A stretch of 32,093 nt of DNA from Streptomyces sp. SID11385 (GCF_010548245.1 NZ_JAAGLR010000491.1:1-32093), one strand, 5' to 3'; positions 21,954-30,693 are shown, counted from the stretch's first letter. Translations and numbers: made by a program. Notes: a model not told the origin generated them from the letters alone.

Positions 21954-22245
21954 GGCCGTTTACTCCCTAGTGATGGATGCTGCTGCGCATGGTACCTACG
22001 TCGGGCCCTGCTACAGAACCAGTGTGAACAATTCGGGTGATCCGGCGGCGTACGTTGCTGAGACCGATCCGGCTTCCCGAAGCGTTCGCCGGATCACACC
22101 TGCCCAGGAAGTGTGCGGGTGAACCGTCCCGGCGCTCATCCTGGCACAGGCCACCCGATCAGGAGCGATACACGGGCGTGCTTTCTTCCGCTCCGGTACC
22201 GGCCGCAGCCCGGGAGACAGGCTCCGGACGGGTGGCGACGGCACA
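21954..22245. other. Promoter-bearing gap between divergent genes, no gene seen
   Basis: This stretch, with the site described next, separates the divergent winged-helix and sigma-factor genes. No open frame with a ribosome site and sensible composition was found. The base composition is less GC-rich than the genes, as expected for control regions. Promoters for both genes must lie here, but no clear -35/-10 pair could be assigned. Confidence 0.5.
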
Positions 22246-22272
22246 CACATGTTGGTGCACACATCACATGTG
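22246..22272. promoter_or_regulatory. Twin CACATGT sites upstream of the ECF sigma gene
   Basis: ACATGT palindromes occur at 22247-22252 and 22266-22271, 19 bases apart. The second is within the perfect palindrome CACATGTG (22265-22272). The spacing near two helical turns suggests a dimer-of-dimers binding site about 90 bases before the sigma-factor start. Confidence 0.4.
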
Positions 22273-22363
22273 AGGTAGAACGAACACGCGAAACGATCCC
22301 CAGGTGTGACCCGCCGCATGGAAACATGTCTTTCCCGCGGGCCCGGCGCCGGTGAACCCACAC

Positions 22364-22906
22364 ATGGACAGAATGAGCACGAAGACCATGATGACGACCC
22401 CCGCGGTCACCGATTCGTCGGAACTGCTCGATGTACTCGTGCGGGAGTACCGCGACGCGCTCGTCGCCTACGCGGAGAAGATGCTGGGCGATCGCGGGCT
22501 CGCGGAGGACGTCGTCCAGGAGACGACCCTCCGCGCCTGGCACCACATCGACCGGCTCCACGGGATGCGGGGGTCCGTGCGCGGCTGGCTGTTCACGGTC
22601 ACGCGCCACCTGGTGGTGGACTCGGTACGCAAGCCGCACGCGCGCCGCGAGCTCGTCGGTGCCGCCTACGCCGAACCGCCGTCCGTGGCCGACGGCACCG
22701 CGGCGGTCAACGACACCATCGTCGTCGCAGGGCTCCTGCGCCGGCTGCCGGTGGAGCACCGCGCCGTGCTCGTGCACCTGTACCTGTACGACCGCTCCAT
22801 CAACGAGACGGCCGGGATTCTCGGGGTACCGCCGGGCACGGTCAAATCCCGCCACCACAACGCCTTGCGCAAACTGCGCGGCGCGCTCGGCACCGACGCC
22901 GCTTGA
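22364..22906 (+). CDS. ECF (sigma-70 family, group 4) RNA polymerase sigma factor
   Basis: From the ATG at 22364 (GGTGA upstream) the product has 180 residues. Region 2 is typical: LVREYRDALVAYAEKMLGDRGLAEDVVQETTLRAWHHID in parts, then RGWLFTVTRHLVVDSVRK. Region 4 shows LLRRLPVEHRAVLVHLYLYD, INETAGILGVPPGTVKSRHHNALRKLR, the promoter -35 binding helix. It would direct RNA polymerase to stress or envelope promoters. No anti-sigma gene (zinc-binding ZAS type) follows. Instead a molybdopterin oxidoreductase and cytochrome b gene lie downstream, about 190 bases away. An in-frame GTG at 22352 is a possible alternative start. The stop lies in a 16-base tandem repeat. Confidence 0.88.
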   Translation: MDRMSTKTMMTTPAVTDSSELLDVLVREYRDALVAYAEKMLGDRGLAEDVVQETTLRAWHHIDRLHGMRGSVRGWLFTVTRHLVVDSVRKPHARRELVGAAYAEPPSVADGTAAVNDTIVVAGLLRRLPVEHRAVLVHLYLYDRSINETAGILGVPPGTVKSRHHNALRKLRGALGTDAA

Positions 22907-22941
22907 GCCGGACGTCCCCTGAGCCGGACGTCCCCTGAGCC
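22904..22941. repeat. 16-base tandem repeat carrying the sigma-gene stop codon
   Basis: TGAGCCGGACGTCCCC occurs at 22904-22919 and 22920-22935, with a partial third copy from 22936. Each unit starts with TGA. Because 16 is not a multiple of three, the three TGAs fall in all three reading frames, the first being the sigma-factor stop. Confidence 0.85.
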
Positions 22942-23013
22942 GCACACGACGCGCGCGTCACACCCCTCCGGCGGAACGGACTTGACGGTGCGCTAGACAC
23001 CTGCCAGCATGCG

Positions 23014-23036
23014 AATAACCGGTCTGAACGGTTATT
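23014..23036. promoter_or_regulatory. Palindromic operator candidate upstream of the oxidoreductase gene
   Basis: AATAACCG (23014-23021) and CGGTTATT (23029-23036) are a perfect eight-base inverted repeat with a seven-base spacer, in an AT-rich pocket 64 bases before the oxidoreductase start. The centre-to-centre distance of the arms (15 bases) fits a dimeric repressor or activator. Confidence 0.5.
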
Positions 23037-23099
23037 TGGAATCCGAGATGCCACCCACACGGAAACGTATGTGTGAGACAAGCCGAAAGGACGCGCGGC

Positions 23100-23825
23100 A
23101 TGACGCATGACGACGAGGGGCGGTCGCCCGACGGTCCCCCGGTGGGCCGCAGAGCGCTGTTCGGCATGCTCGCCGCCGGTGCGGCGGGCCTCGCCGCCGC
23201 ACCTTGGCTGCAACGCGGCTGGGAAGGAGTCCTCGGCGCCGCCTCGCAGGCCGATCCGACAGGGCTGAGCGGGCTGCTGCCCAACCCGGGCGGCTTCCGC
23301 TACTACAGCGTCGTCGGTTCGGTGCCGGCCAAGGACGCGAGCGACTACACCCTGCGCGTCGGCGGCCTGGTCGAGCGCCCGCGTACCTGGACGCTGCCCG
23401 AACTCGCCGCGCTGCCCCAGACCCGCCTCGTGCGCGACGTGCTGTGCACCGACGGCTGGCGGGTGAAGAGCACCCCCTTCGAGGGTGTCCTGCTCTCCGA
23501 CCTGCTGGACGCGGCGGGAGTGCGCGCCAAGGGCAAGGCCCTCGCCTTCACCTGCTTCGACGGGGCCTACAGCGAGAACCTCACCCTGGAGCAGGCGCGA
23601 CGGCCCGACATGCTCATCGCGCTGCGCATGCAGGACCGCCCGATCAGCCATCAGCACGGCGGCCCGGTCCGGCTCTACGCCGCTCCCATGTACTTCTACA
23701 AGTCGGCGAAGTGGCTCTCCCGGATCTCGGTCACGCCCGAGGTGATCCCGGGCTACTGGGAGCAGCGCGGATACGACATCGACGGCTGGCTCGACCCGGA
23801 GGACCGCCGTGACCGGGCGGCCTGA
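23100..23825 (+). CDS. Tat-exported sulfite-oxidase-family molybdopterin oxidoreductase
   Basis: The 241-residue product starts at an ATG behind GAAAGGA. It has a twin-arginine signal (VGRRALFGMLAAGAAGLAAA) and the sulfite oxidase/MsrP molybdopterin fold: YYSVVGSVPAKDASDYTLRVGGLVERP, then RDVLCTDGWRVKSTPFEGVLLSDLL in parts, with C116 as the probable molybdenum ligand. A late signature is HGGPVRLYAAPMYFYKSAKW. It would be folded in the cytoplasm with its cofactor, exported by Tat, and take or give electrons through the membrane cytochrome b encoded next, whose gene overlaps by 17 bases. In MsrP/MsrQ such a pair repairs oxidised methionine in exported proteins. Here the substrate is unproven, and sulfite-oxidase-like activity on another compound is equally possible. 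Confidence 0.88.
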   Translation: MTHDDEGRSPDGPPVGRRALFGMLAAGAAGLAAAPWLQRGWEGVLGAASQADPTGLSGLLPNPGGFRYYSVVGSVPAKDASDYTLRVGGLVERPRTWTLPELAALPQTRLVRDVLCTDGWRVKSTPFEGVLLSDLLDAAGVRAKGKALAFTCFDGAYSENLTLEQARRPDMLIALRMQDRPISHQHGGPVRLYAAPMYFYKSAKWLSRISVTPEVIPGYWEQRGYDIDGWLDPEDRRDRAA

Positions 23826-24477
23826 ACAGGGGGAGCGGGTCCTCCGCTTCGCCCCTCCGGTCCGCCTGGTGCACCGCGCCGTCGGCGTCCTGATGCTGCT
23901 CTGCGTCTGCACCGCCGCGTGCCTCTACCTCGCCCCGCTCGCCCAGCTCGTCGGACGGCGCCGGCTGATGGTCACCGTCCACGAGTGGTCGGGGCTGCTC
24001 CTGCCGGCGCCGGTGCTGCTGGGGCTGTTCTCCCGGGAGTTCCGCGCCGAGCTGCGCCGCCTCAACCGCTTCGCGGCGTACGACCGGAGCTGGCTGCGGG
24101 CCGTACGCGCACGCCGCCGCGATCCGCGGGCGCGCCCGGCCGGCAAGTTCAACGCCGGGCAGAAGCTCTACGCGGGCTGGATCGCGGGCGCGGTCCTGGT
24201 GATGCTCGGCACGGGGCTGCTCATGTGGTGCACCGGGCTGCTCCCCTTCGTCTCCCGGACCAGCGCGATCTTCGTGCACGACTTCCTCGCCTGGGCCATC
24301 GCCCTGGTCCTCGCGGGCCACGTGCGCCAGGCGTACGCGGACCCGGAGGCGCGGCTCGGGATGCGTACGGGGTACGTCGACCGCGCCTGGGCCGAACTCC
24401 ACCACTCCCGGTGGCTGACACGTAAGCCACGTGACGAGGACGGCAAGAAACCCGCCCCGGAACCGACCGTCAACTGA
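23809..24477 (+). CDS. Cytochrome b561/formate-dehydrogenase-gamma-type membrane subunit
   Basis: The 222-residue product starts at a GTG inside the end of the oxidoreductase gene (17-base overlap), so the two are translationally coupled. It has four hydrophobic segments, about residues 19-45, 56-75, 118-145 and 152-173. Histidines that could ligate two b hemes are H22 in RLVHRAVG, H58 in VHEWSGLL, H157 in FVHDFLAW and H171 in LAGHV. The GKFNAGQKLYAGW motif before the third helix is typical of the formate dehydrogenase gamma/cytochrome b561 group. It should anchor or wire the exported molybdopterin enzyme to the quinone pool. A charged tail follows. Confidence 0.88.
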   Translation: MTGRPEQGERVLRFAPPVRLVHRAVGVLMLLCVCTAACLYLAPLAQLVGRRRLMVTVHEWSGLLLPAPVLLGLFSREFRAELRRLNRFAAYDRSWLRAVRARRRDPRARPAGKFNAGQKLYAGWIAGAVLVMLGTGLLMWCTGLLPFVSRTSAIFVHDFLAWAIALVLAGHVRQAYADPEARLGMRTGYVDRAWAELHHSRWLTRKPRDEDGKKPAPEPTVN

Positions 24478-24590
24478 CTGAGGCCCCCGGGCGAACCATG
24501 ACGAAAGGTGGAACACATCACGCCGGGCGCTTCGCCCGTGACACCCCCTCACCTCCCGAACCTTCTCCGAACCCCATGAATGGATCACTG

Positions 24591-26237
24591 ATGAGACGCC
24601 TTCTGACCGTCCTCGCGGCCTCCACCCCGCTCGTGGCGGCGGTGTACCTGCCGACCGCGTCGGCGAGCACCGGGAGCACCGCCTCCACCCCGTCCGCCTC
24701 CCCTCGCTCCGCCTCCACCTGCTCCGCCCCCCACGTGAAGGCCCCGGCCGGTACGAAGGTGGAGGATGTGACCGCCGTGGCCCACGCCGCCGGTCCCGTC
24801 GACGTCCCCGCGATCCCCCCGGTGGGTCCCGTCCACGTCCCCGACGTTCCGGCCTTCTGCGACGTGACCGTCACGCTGACCCATCCCGGGCAGGGCGACC
24901 ACGCCAAGGTGCGGGTCTGGCTTCCGGCGCAGCAGTGGAACGGGCGCCTCCAGACGCTCGGCGGGAGCGCCTACGCCGCCGGGGACTACGGCGCGGGCCT
25001 GGCCGGCGCGGTGAAGAACGGCTACGCCGCGGCCACCACCGACGCGGGTGTGCGCACGTACGTCGACAGCTCCTGGGCGCTGGACGCCCGGGGCAAGGTG
25101 AACCAGACGCTCCTGAAGAACTTCGCCTCGCGCTCCGAGCACGAGACGGCGGTCGTCGCCAAGGAGGTCGTCGCCGACCAGTACCACCGCGCCGCGTCCT
25201 ACGCGTACTTCAACGGCTGTTCGACCGGTGGCCGGCAGGGCTACGCGGAGGCCCAGGACCACCCGGCGGACTACGACGGCATCCTGGCCAACGCCCCGGG
25301 GATCAACTGGGACGAGTTCGAGGTCGCCACGCTCTGGCCGCAGGTCGTCATGAACGTCGAGAAGACGTTCCCGACCGACTGCGAACTGAACGCCTTCACC
25401 GCCGCCGCCGTCAAAGCCTGCGATCCCCTCGACGGCGCCGAGGACGGGCTCGTGAACGACCCCGACGCCTGCGACTTCGACCCGCGCACGCTCATCGGCA
25501 CGAAGGTCGACTGCCAAGGGCAGCAGCTCACCCTCACGGCCGCCGACGCCAAGGTGGTCCGCGAGATCTGGGACGGCCCGCGCACCGCGAACGGAAAGCA
25601 GCTGTGGGCCGGTGTCCCGGTCACCGCCTCTCTTCCCGGTCTGGCCGGCACCAAGGCCAACGACGACGGCACCCGGTCCGGCGCCCCGTTCGAGGTCCCG
25701 GCCCAGTGGGTGAGCGACTGGGTGGCGAAGAACCCCTCGCTCGACATCACGACGATCACCTATGACCAGCTCGCCAGGCTGTTCAAGCAGTCCGAGGCCG
25801 AGTACGACAAGGCCATCGGCACCGACGACCCCGACCTCTCCGCGTTCCGCGCCGCCGGCGGCAAGCTGCTGACCTGGCAGGGCACGGACGACCAGTACAT
25901 CCCCGCGGCCGGGACGAAGCAGTACCACGCCCGCGTCGTGAAGGAACTCGGCAGCACCAAGAAGACGGACGACTTCTACCGCTTCTTCCTCGCCCCCGGC
26001 ACCCCGCACTGCGGCTTCGCCAACGGCATCGGCAGCACGGACGACCTCGGCGCCCTGCGCACCTGGGTCGAGCACGGCAAGGCGCCGCAGACCCTCCCCG
26101 CGACGCTGATCACCTCCACCGGCCGGCCGGTCACGCGTGACCTGTGCGTCTACCCGCAGACGCTGGTCTACAAGGGCCGCGGCGACGTCGCCGACGCGAG
26201 CAGCTTCCGCTGCGCCGCCCCCCACGGCCGCCACTGA
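24591..26237 (+). CDS. Secreted tannase/feruloyl esterase family hydrolase
   Basis: From the ATG at 24591 the precursor has 548 residues with a signal peptide (RRLLTVLAASTPLVAAVYLP, cleavage near SASA), then a Ser/Thr-rich stretch. The tannase/FaeB fold is clear: VRVWLPAQQWNGRLQTLGG, AATTDAGV, and the nucleophile S211 in NGCSTGGRQGY. ILANAPGINW follows, then D434 in WQGTDDQYIP and H473 in PHCGF complete the triad. Paired cysteines around the active site (for example in GCSTGG and late SSFRCAAP) are usual for this family. It would cleave ester bonds in plant phenolics (tannins, feruloyl esters), matching the plant-polymer role of the GH2 enzyme. In-frame starts at 24576 and 24498 exist; 24591 gives the cleanest signal peptide. 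Confidence 0.9.
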   Translation: MRRLLTVLAASTPLVAAVYLPTASASTGSTASTPSASPRSASTCSAPHVKAPAGTKVEDVTAVAHAAGPVDVPAIPPVGPVHVPDVPAFCDVTVTLTHPGQGDHAKVRVWLPAQQWNGRLQTLGGSAYAAGDYGAGLAGAVKNGYAAATTDAGVRTYVDSSWALDARGKVNQTLLKNFASRSEHETAVVAKEVVADQYHRAASYAYFNGCSTGGRQGYAEAQDHPADYDGILANAPGINWDEFEVATLWPQVVMNVEKTFPTDCELNAFTAAAVKACDPLDGAEDGLVNDPDACDFDPRTLIGTKVDCQGQQLTLTAADAKVVREIWDGPRTANGKQLWAGVPVTASLPGLAGTKANDDGTRSGAPFEVPAQWVSDWVAKNPSLDITTITYDQLARLFKQSEAEYDKAIGTDDPDLSAFRAAGGKLLTWQGTDDQYIPAAGTKQYHARVVKELGSTKKTDDFYRFFLAPGTPHCGFANGIGSTDDLGALRTWVEHGKAPQTLPATLITSTGRPVTRDLCVYPQTLVYKGRGDVADASSFRCAAPHGRH

Positions 26238-26284
26238 CGGTCCCCGCACCACGGCGCGGAACGCGAGAAACCGCACGCTGTGCA

Positions 26285-26328
26285 AACAGCCCTTCCCCCC
26301 GGCAGACCCGCCGGGGGGAAGGGCTGTT
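26285..26328. terminator. Very strong bidirectional hairpin terminator
   Basis: Positions 26285-26303 (AACAGCCCTTCCCCCCGGC) pair perfectly over 19 bases with 26310-26328 around a six-base loop. It lies between the convergent tannase and SsgA-like genes. Confidence 0.85.
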
Positions 26329-26351
26329 CCGCGTACGGTCCCGCACCGCGC

Positions 26352-26813
26352 TCAGTCGGACGGCACCTCCGGCGTCGCGGACAGCCATGCCGCGAGCGCG
26401 TCCCAGTCCATCGGCTCCAGCTCGGTCCCGGCGGGCACCACCTGGTACGTGACCTCCAGCCACTCCACCAGCGGATGCACCGGCAGCTCGAACAGGGCCG
26501 CAGCCTCCGCGCCGCCCAGCCGCAGCCACGCCGTGGCCGGCGCGTCCAGGCACGACGGCCACACCTGCACGTCGCCCAGACCGCTGAGCGCGCGCATCCC
26601 GTGGTGGAGCAGGTCGCGCCCGATGTGCCACACCACCCCGGGGCAGCCCTCGGGGGCGAGCCGCACCGTCACCACCAGCGGCGACACGGGGTCGTACCGG
26701 AACTCCGCCTCCACGGACCGCTGGAGGCACACGTCCAGCACCTGCTGGATGTCCACCGTGAGGGCACCGCACGAAACCGGCCTGTGGGGGGTGCGGGGGT
26801 GGTCGCCGCTCAT
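26352..26813 (-). CDS. SsgA-like protein (SALP)
   Basis: With the ATG at 26813 (GGAAGGATC upstream) the product has 153 residues and matches the SsgA/SsgB family: EAEFRYDPVSPLVVTVRL, VVWHIGRDLLHHGM, GDVQVWPS, AALFELPVHPLVEWLE, VVPAGTELEPMDWDALAAWL. SALPs occur only in sporulating actinobacteria and control septum site selection, cell-wall remodelling and spore maturation, with SsgB recruiting FtsZ. This copy is orphan-like, not next to cell-division genes, and has a Pro/His-rich N-terminal extension (MSGDHPRTPHRP) absent from SsgB. Its precise step in development cannot be told. A longer frame upstream lacks a ribosome site. It ends in front of the shared strong terminator. Confidence 0.88.
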   Translation of the reverse strand: MSGDHPRTPHRPVSCGALTVDIQQVLDVCLQRSVEAEFRYDPVSPLVVTVRLAPEGCPGVVWHIGRDLLHHGMRALSGLGDVQVWPSCLDAPATAWLRLGGAEAAALFELPVHPLVEWLEVTYQVVPAGTELEPMDWDALAAWLSATPEVPSD

Positions 26814-27077
26814 GACAGTGATCCTTCCGGGACGTCTGCTGATACCCGTACTCTCGCCCGTCGCCCACCTGCGGACATCCGTCAGTTGACGGCGAAAACG
26901 ACACACGTGTGCCGTGCGGGTCCGCGGACCGCGCGGAGCGGTCGAGGGTTTCCCAACTTCGGCGGATTAAGCCATTCGACTGAGTCCGCGCCGGCTCCGC
27001 CGGACGATCCTGGACCGGTCGCCCGCATGCCGGTGCAGGTCGTCAACGTGCTCGGAATCATGCTCGGAGGTCTCCCC

Positions 27078-27857
27078 GTGACCCGTACTCCCGTCGTCTT
27101 CATCCATGGCGCGTGGCTGCACGCGCGGTCCTGGGAGTCGTGGGCGGATCGCTTCGCGGGCCGGGGCTGGCCCACGCACACGCCCGGCTGGCCGGGGGAG
27201 CCCCCCACCGCCGCGGAAGCCAGGGAGGGCGCGGAATTGCTGCCCGATCTGGGCCTGGCGGAACTGACCGAGCACTACGCCCGCCTCGTCCGCTCCCTCG
27301 ACGTCCCCCCGGTCCTCGTCGGCCACTCGGTCGGCGGTCTGGTCGCCCAGCACCTGCTGGGTACCGGCGTGGGCGAAGCGGCGGTGGCCCTCGCGGCGGC
27401 CCCGGTCAACGACGTGTCCCTGCCGGCGGCGCGGTCCACGGGGGACGACACCGGCCGCGGCCCCGTCCTGCTCAGCCCGGCGCGGTTCCGGGAGACCTTC
27501 GCCAACACGGTGGCCGACGAGGAGGCGCGGCGGCTCTACGAGCGGTACGCGATCCCCGCCCCCCGCCGCCTCCTCGCCGACCTCGGCTGCGGAGGCGCCC
27601 CCCGCCACCCGCTCACGGCGGCGGACACGACGAACCCCGGGCGTGGCCCGCTGCTGCTCGTCTCGGGCCAGGAGGACCTGATCGTCCCCGACGGGGTCAC
27701 ACGCGCCGTCTACAAGCAGTACGGCGACTCCACCGCCCTCACCGACCTCAAGCAGTTCGCCGATCGCGGGCACACCCTGGTCGTGGACGGCGGCTGGCGC
27801 CTCGTCGCCGACCACGTCCTCGGGTGGCTCGACGAACACGTCGTCGGAGGCCGGTAG
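27078..27857 (+). CDS. Alpha/beta hydrolase
   Basis: The 259-residue product starts at a GTG seven bases after a CGGAGGT ribosome site. It has the oxyanion-side HG motif (VVFIHGAWLHARSW), the nucleophile elbow GHSVGG with S84, an Asp in SGQEDLIVP and a final His in FADRGHTLVVDGGW, the full Ser-Asp-His triad of the fold. No signal peptide is present. Substrates of such small hydrolases range from esters and lactones to epoxides; nothing here tells which. It is convergent with the large LuxR gene. Confidence 0.9.
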   Translation: MTRTPVVFIHGAWLHARSWESWADRFAGRGWPTHTPGWPGEPPTAAEAREGAELLPDLGLAELTEHYARLVRSLDVPPVLVGHSVGGLVAQHLLGTGVGEAAVALAAAPVNDVSLPAARSTGDDTGRGPVLLSPARFRETFANTVADEEARRLYERYAIPAPRRLLADLGCGGAPRHPLTAADTTNPGRGPLLLVSGQEDLIVPDGVTRAVYKQYGDSTALTDLKQFADRGHTLVVDGGWRLVADHVLGWLDEHVVGGR

Positions 27858-27912
27858 AGCCCGTACGGGTGCGCGGCGTCCCGGGTCCCGTCCCTCGACC
27901 GGGTTCCCGCGC

Positions 27913-30693
27913 TCAAGGAGTCGGGCCCTCCCCGGTGACCGTGCCCAGCGCGTCGCGCAGCGCGGCGCGGGAGGTGATGCCGAGCTTCGGGAACACCCGG
28001 TACAGGTGTGAGCTGACGGTGCGTGGCGACAGGTGCATCCGCTCGCCGATCTCCTTGTTGGTCAGCCCGCTCGCGGCGAGCCCCGCGATCCGCTGCTCCT
28101 GCCAGGTGAGCTGCGCCAGGTGCGCGGAGCCGGGCCGCCCCGCCCTGCCGGAGGCGCGCAGTTCGGCGCGGGCACGGTGCGCCCAGGACGCGGCGCCGAG
28201 CCGCTCGAAGGACTCCGCGGCCCGGGTGAGCGCCGCGCGGGCCGCGGTGGGACCTTGCGCGTGGCGCAGCCGGATGCCGTGGGCGAGGCGTATCCGCGCC
28301 AGCTCGAAGGGGAAACCGGCCGCGCCGGGCACCCCCTCCGCCCGCGCGCACATGGCGGCGGCCTCCTCGTCGTCCTCGGCGGTCATCGCGAGGGCCCCGT
28401 ACGTCAGCAGCGCGAGACGTGGCGAGACCCCCGGCAGATCCGCGTCCCGGGCGGCCAGGGCGTGGGCGCGGGCCTCGGCGCCGCGCCCGGTGTGGACGGC
28501 CGCCTCCACGAGGTCGAGCAGCGTACGGGGCGCCTGGTGGGCGCAGGCCTCGAGCGTGCCGGGGGAGGTGATGCCGATCGCGTAGAGGTAGGCCGCCTCG
28601 TAGTCCCCTTCACTGAGCGCGGCCGTGGTGCCCACGGCGTCCGCGATCTGCGTGAGGAAGCCGATGCCGCGCGGGCGGGCCCAGGACTCGACGGCGGACT
28701 GGAGCTCGCGGGCCCGGTCGAGCTGTCCGCGCAGCGCGGCGAGCAGCGCCAGGTAGGCGCGGCTGTGATGGGCGAAGAGCGCGTGGTCGTGCGCGAGCGC
28801 GAGGCCGAGGCCGCGTTCGCCGGTGCGCTCGGCCTCGTCCCACTCGCCGACCGCGATCTGGTCCAGCATGATCAGGTGCAGCATGGTCATGCCGATGGCG
28901 GTCGCGCCGGTCTCCACCTCGCGGTCGACCGTGCGGCGCAGGTGCGGGCGGTACTGGCCCAGCGTGTCCAGGTGGTAGGCGCTGACGCCGAGGCGGGCCA
29001 CGTCCCAGGGCTCCAGGTGCGGCAGGCCGGCGAACTCCTTCTCCAGGCGCTCGCGGGCGTCCCCGCCGTGCCGGACCACGTCGCTCCAGGTGTCGCGGTA
29101 GAGCAGCGAGCGGGCCGGTACGGGTCCGGCCGGGGCGCCGAGCGCGCCGACGAGGGCCCGGGTGTGCTCCCAGGAGGCGGCGTCGCCCGCGTACTGACTG
29201 ATCGCCAGGAGCAGGTTGACGAGGCGTTCGAGCACCTCCTCCTCGGCCGGTCCGTGGATGCCGCCGGTGCGCAGCGCGTCGATCGCCGCGGCCACCTGGC
29301 GGCGTGAGGAACGCACGTCGCCGTCCTGGTACAGCGCCAGGTACGCGGCGGCGACCACGGCGGCGGGGGAGTCCCCGCGGCCCGGCACCGCTTCGGAACG
29401 CACGAGTTGCTGCGCCTGGTCGAAGAGCGCGGCGTGCCCGGCGATGAACGCGGCGTCCCCGAGCCGGCGCGCGCGCTCCTCGCGCTCCTCGCTCAGCTCG
29501 GCGGCCCGGGTCAGCCAGCCCATCGCGGCGAGCGCGCCGCCGCGCCGGGTCGCCGACTCGGCGGCCGCCTCCAGTTCGGTGGCGACCCGCTCGTCCGGGT
29601 CCACGGTGGCGGCGGCGAGGTGGGTGGCGCGGCGCTCCACGTCGTCCTGGTGGACGCGGGCCAGCGCCGCGTGCGCGGAGCGCCGCTCGTTGGGCGTGGC
29701 CATGTGCACGACGGTGGACCGCACCAGGGGGTGCCGGAAGACGAAGTCGCCGCTGACCGGGTCGCTCTCGACCAGGCCCGCGTGGGCGGCCTCGTCCGCG
29801 TCGGTCATGCGGTAGCGCGCTCCCCGGCCGCGCGCGGGCGCCGCCCCCGAGACGACGCCGTCCAGGGCGCCGCGCAGCAGTTCCGCGCGTGCCTCCTGGC
29901 TCAGGGCGCTGATGCGGGTGCCGTAGACGTGTTGCAGCCGGCGGGGGAGCGGCACGCCTTGGTGGCCGAGCAGTTCCTCGATGCCGCGCTCGGCGCGGGA
30001 GACGAGGAAGGGCGGCAGCTCCAGCAGGGCCAGCGGGTTGCCGCGGGCCTCGTCGAGGACGATCCCCCGCAAGCGCGGGTCGAGCCCGGGGTGGTGCCGG
30101 TCCAGGAGTTCCTCGGAGGCGGCGGACGAGAGGGTGGTGACCGGCAATTCCGGGAGCGCGGCCGTGTCGAAGCGGGAGGCGATGTCCGCGCGCACCCCGA
30201 CGAGGAGCTTGACGGCCCCTCCGGCGAGCCGTCGTCCCGCGAAACCGCACACCTCCACGCTCCCGGTGTCGAGCCACTGCCCGTCGTCCAGGGCCAGCAG
30301 CAGCGGCTTCTGCGAGGAGGCCACCGCGAGCAGGTCCAGTACGGCGATGGAGAGGGCCATCACCGACGGCGGGGTCGGCCCGCCACGGCCGAAGACCACC
30401 TCGAAGACCTCGCGGTGCGCCGGGTCGAGCCGGTCGATGTGCGGCAGCAGCGGGTGGAGGAACTGGTGCAGTCCGGCGAACGGCAGGTCCGACTCGGCCT
30501 CGACGCCGATGGCCCTGATCACCCGGTGGCCCTCGCGGGCGGCGAGGTCCGCGGTGTGGTCGAGCAGCGCGCTCTTGCCGATGCCCGTGTCGCCCCGCAG
30601 GACGAGGGCCTGTCCGCTGGGCGCGGAGACGAACGAACCCAGTTCCTCCTGTTCGCTCGCGCGCCCGATCAACGTCTTGCCGTACGGCTCCAT
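27913..30693 (-). CDS. LuxR-family ATP-binding regulator (LAL type)
   Basis: The 926-residue product starts at the ATG at 30693 (GGGAACGGGGG upstream). The N-terminal AAA/STAND ATPase part has a Walker A (G34-S41 in RGDTGIGKSALL) and Walker B (LLLALDDGQW, D136-D137). A long helical, TPR-like middle region follows. The last 66 residues form a LuxR helix-turn-helix (LTWQEQRIAGLAASGLTNKE, IGERMHLSPRTVSSHLYRVF). LAL regulators bind ATP and effectors and activate transcription, often of secondary metabolism or sugar-use genes. No biosynthetic cluster is visible in the window, so the target is unknown. A second, related LAL gene lies 1 kb upstream. A 12-base inverted repeat sits in its leader. Confidence 0.92.
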   Translation of the reverse strand: MEPYGKTLIGRASEQEELGSFVSAPSGQALVLRGDTGIGKSALLDHTADLAAREGHRVIRAIGVEAESDLPFAGLHQFLHPLLPHIDRLDPAHREVFEVVFGRGGPTPPSVMALSIAVLDLLAVASSQKPLLLALDDGQWLDTGSVEVCGFAGRRLAGGAVKLLVGVRADIASRFDTAALPELPVTTLSSAASEELLDRHHPGLDPRLRGIVLDEARGNPLALLELPPFLVSRAERGIEELLGHQGVPLPRRLQHVYGTRISALSQEARAELLRGALDGVVSGAAPARGRGARYRMTDADEAAHAGLVESDPVSGDFVFRHPLVRSTVVHMATPNERRSAHAALARVHQDDVERRATHLAAATVDPDERVATELEAAAESATRRGGALAAMGWLTRAAELSEEREERARRLGDAAFIAGHAALFDQAQQLVRSEAVPGRGDSPAAVVAAAYLALYQDGDVRSSRRQVAAAIDALRTGGIHGPAEEEVLERLVNLLLAISQYAGDAASWEHTRALVGALGAPAGPVPARSLLYRDTWSDVVRHGGDARERLEKEFAGLPHLEPWDVARLGVSAYHLDTLGQYRPHLRRTVDREVETGATAIGMTMLHLIMLDQIAVGEWDEAERTGERGLGLALAHDHALFAHHSRAYLALLAALRGQLDRARELQSAVESWARPRGIGFLTQIADAVGTTAALSEGDYEAAYLYAIGITSPGTLEACAHQAPRTLLDLVEAAVHTGRGAEARAHALAARDADLPGVSPRLALLTYGALAMTAEDDEEAAAMCARAEGVPGAAGFPFELARIRLAHGIRLRHAQGPTAARAALTRAAESFERLGAASWAHRARAELRASGRAGRPGSAHLAQLTWQEQRIAGLAASGLTNKEIGERMHLSPRTVSSHLYRVFPKLGITSRAALRDALGTVTGEGPTP

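Noticed and set aside
27858-27912. CCCGTACGGG palindrome as a terminator between convergent genes
   Set aside because: A ten-base palindrome without a loop cannot form a stable hairpin, and no further arms were found.
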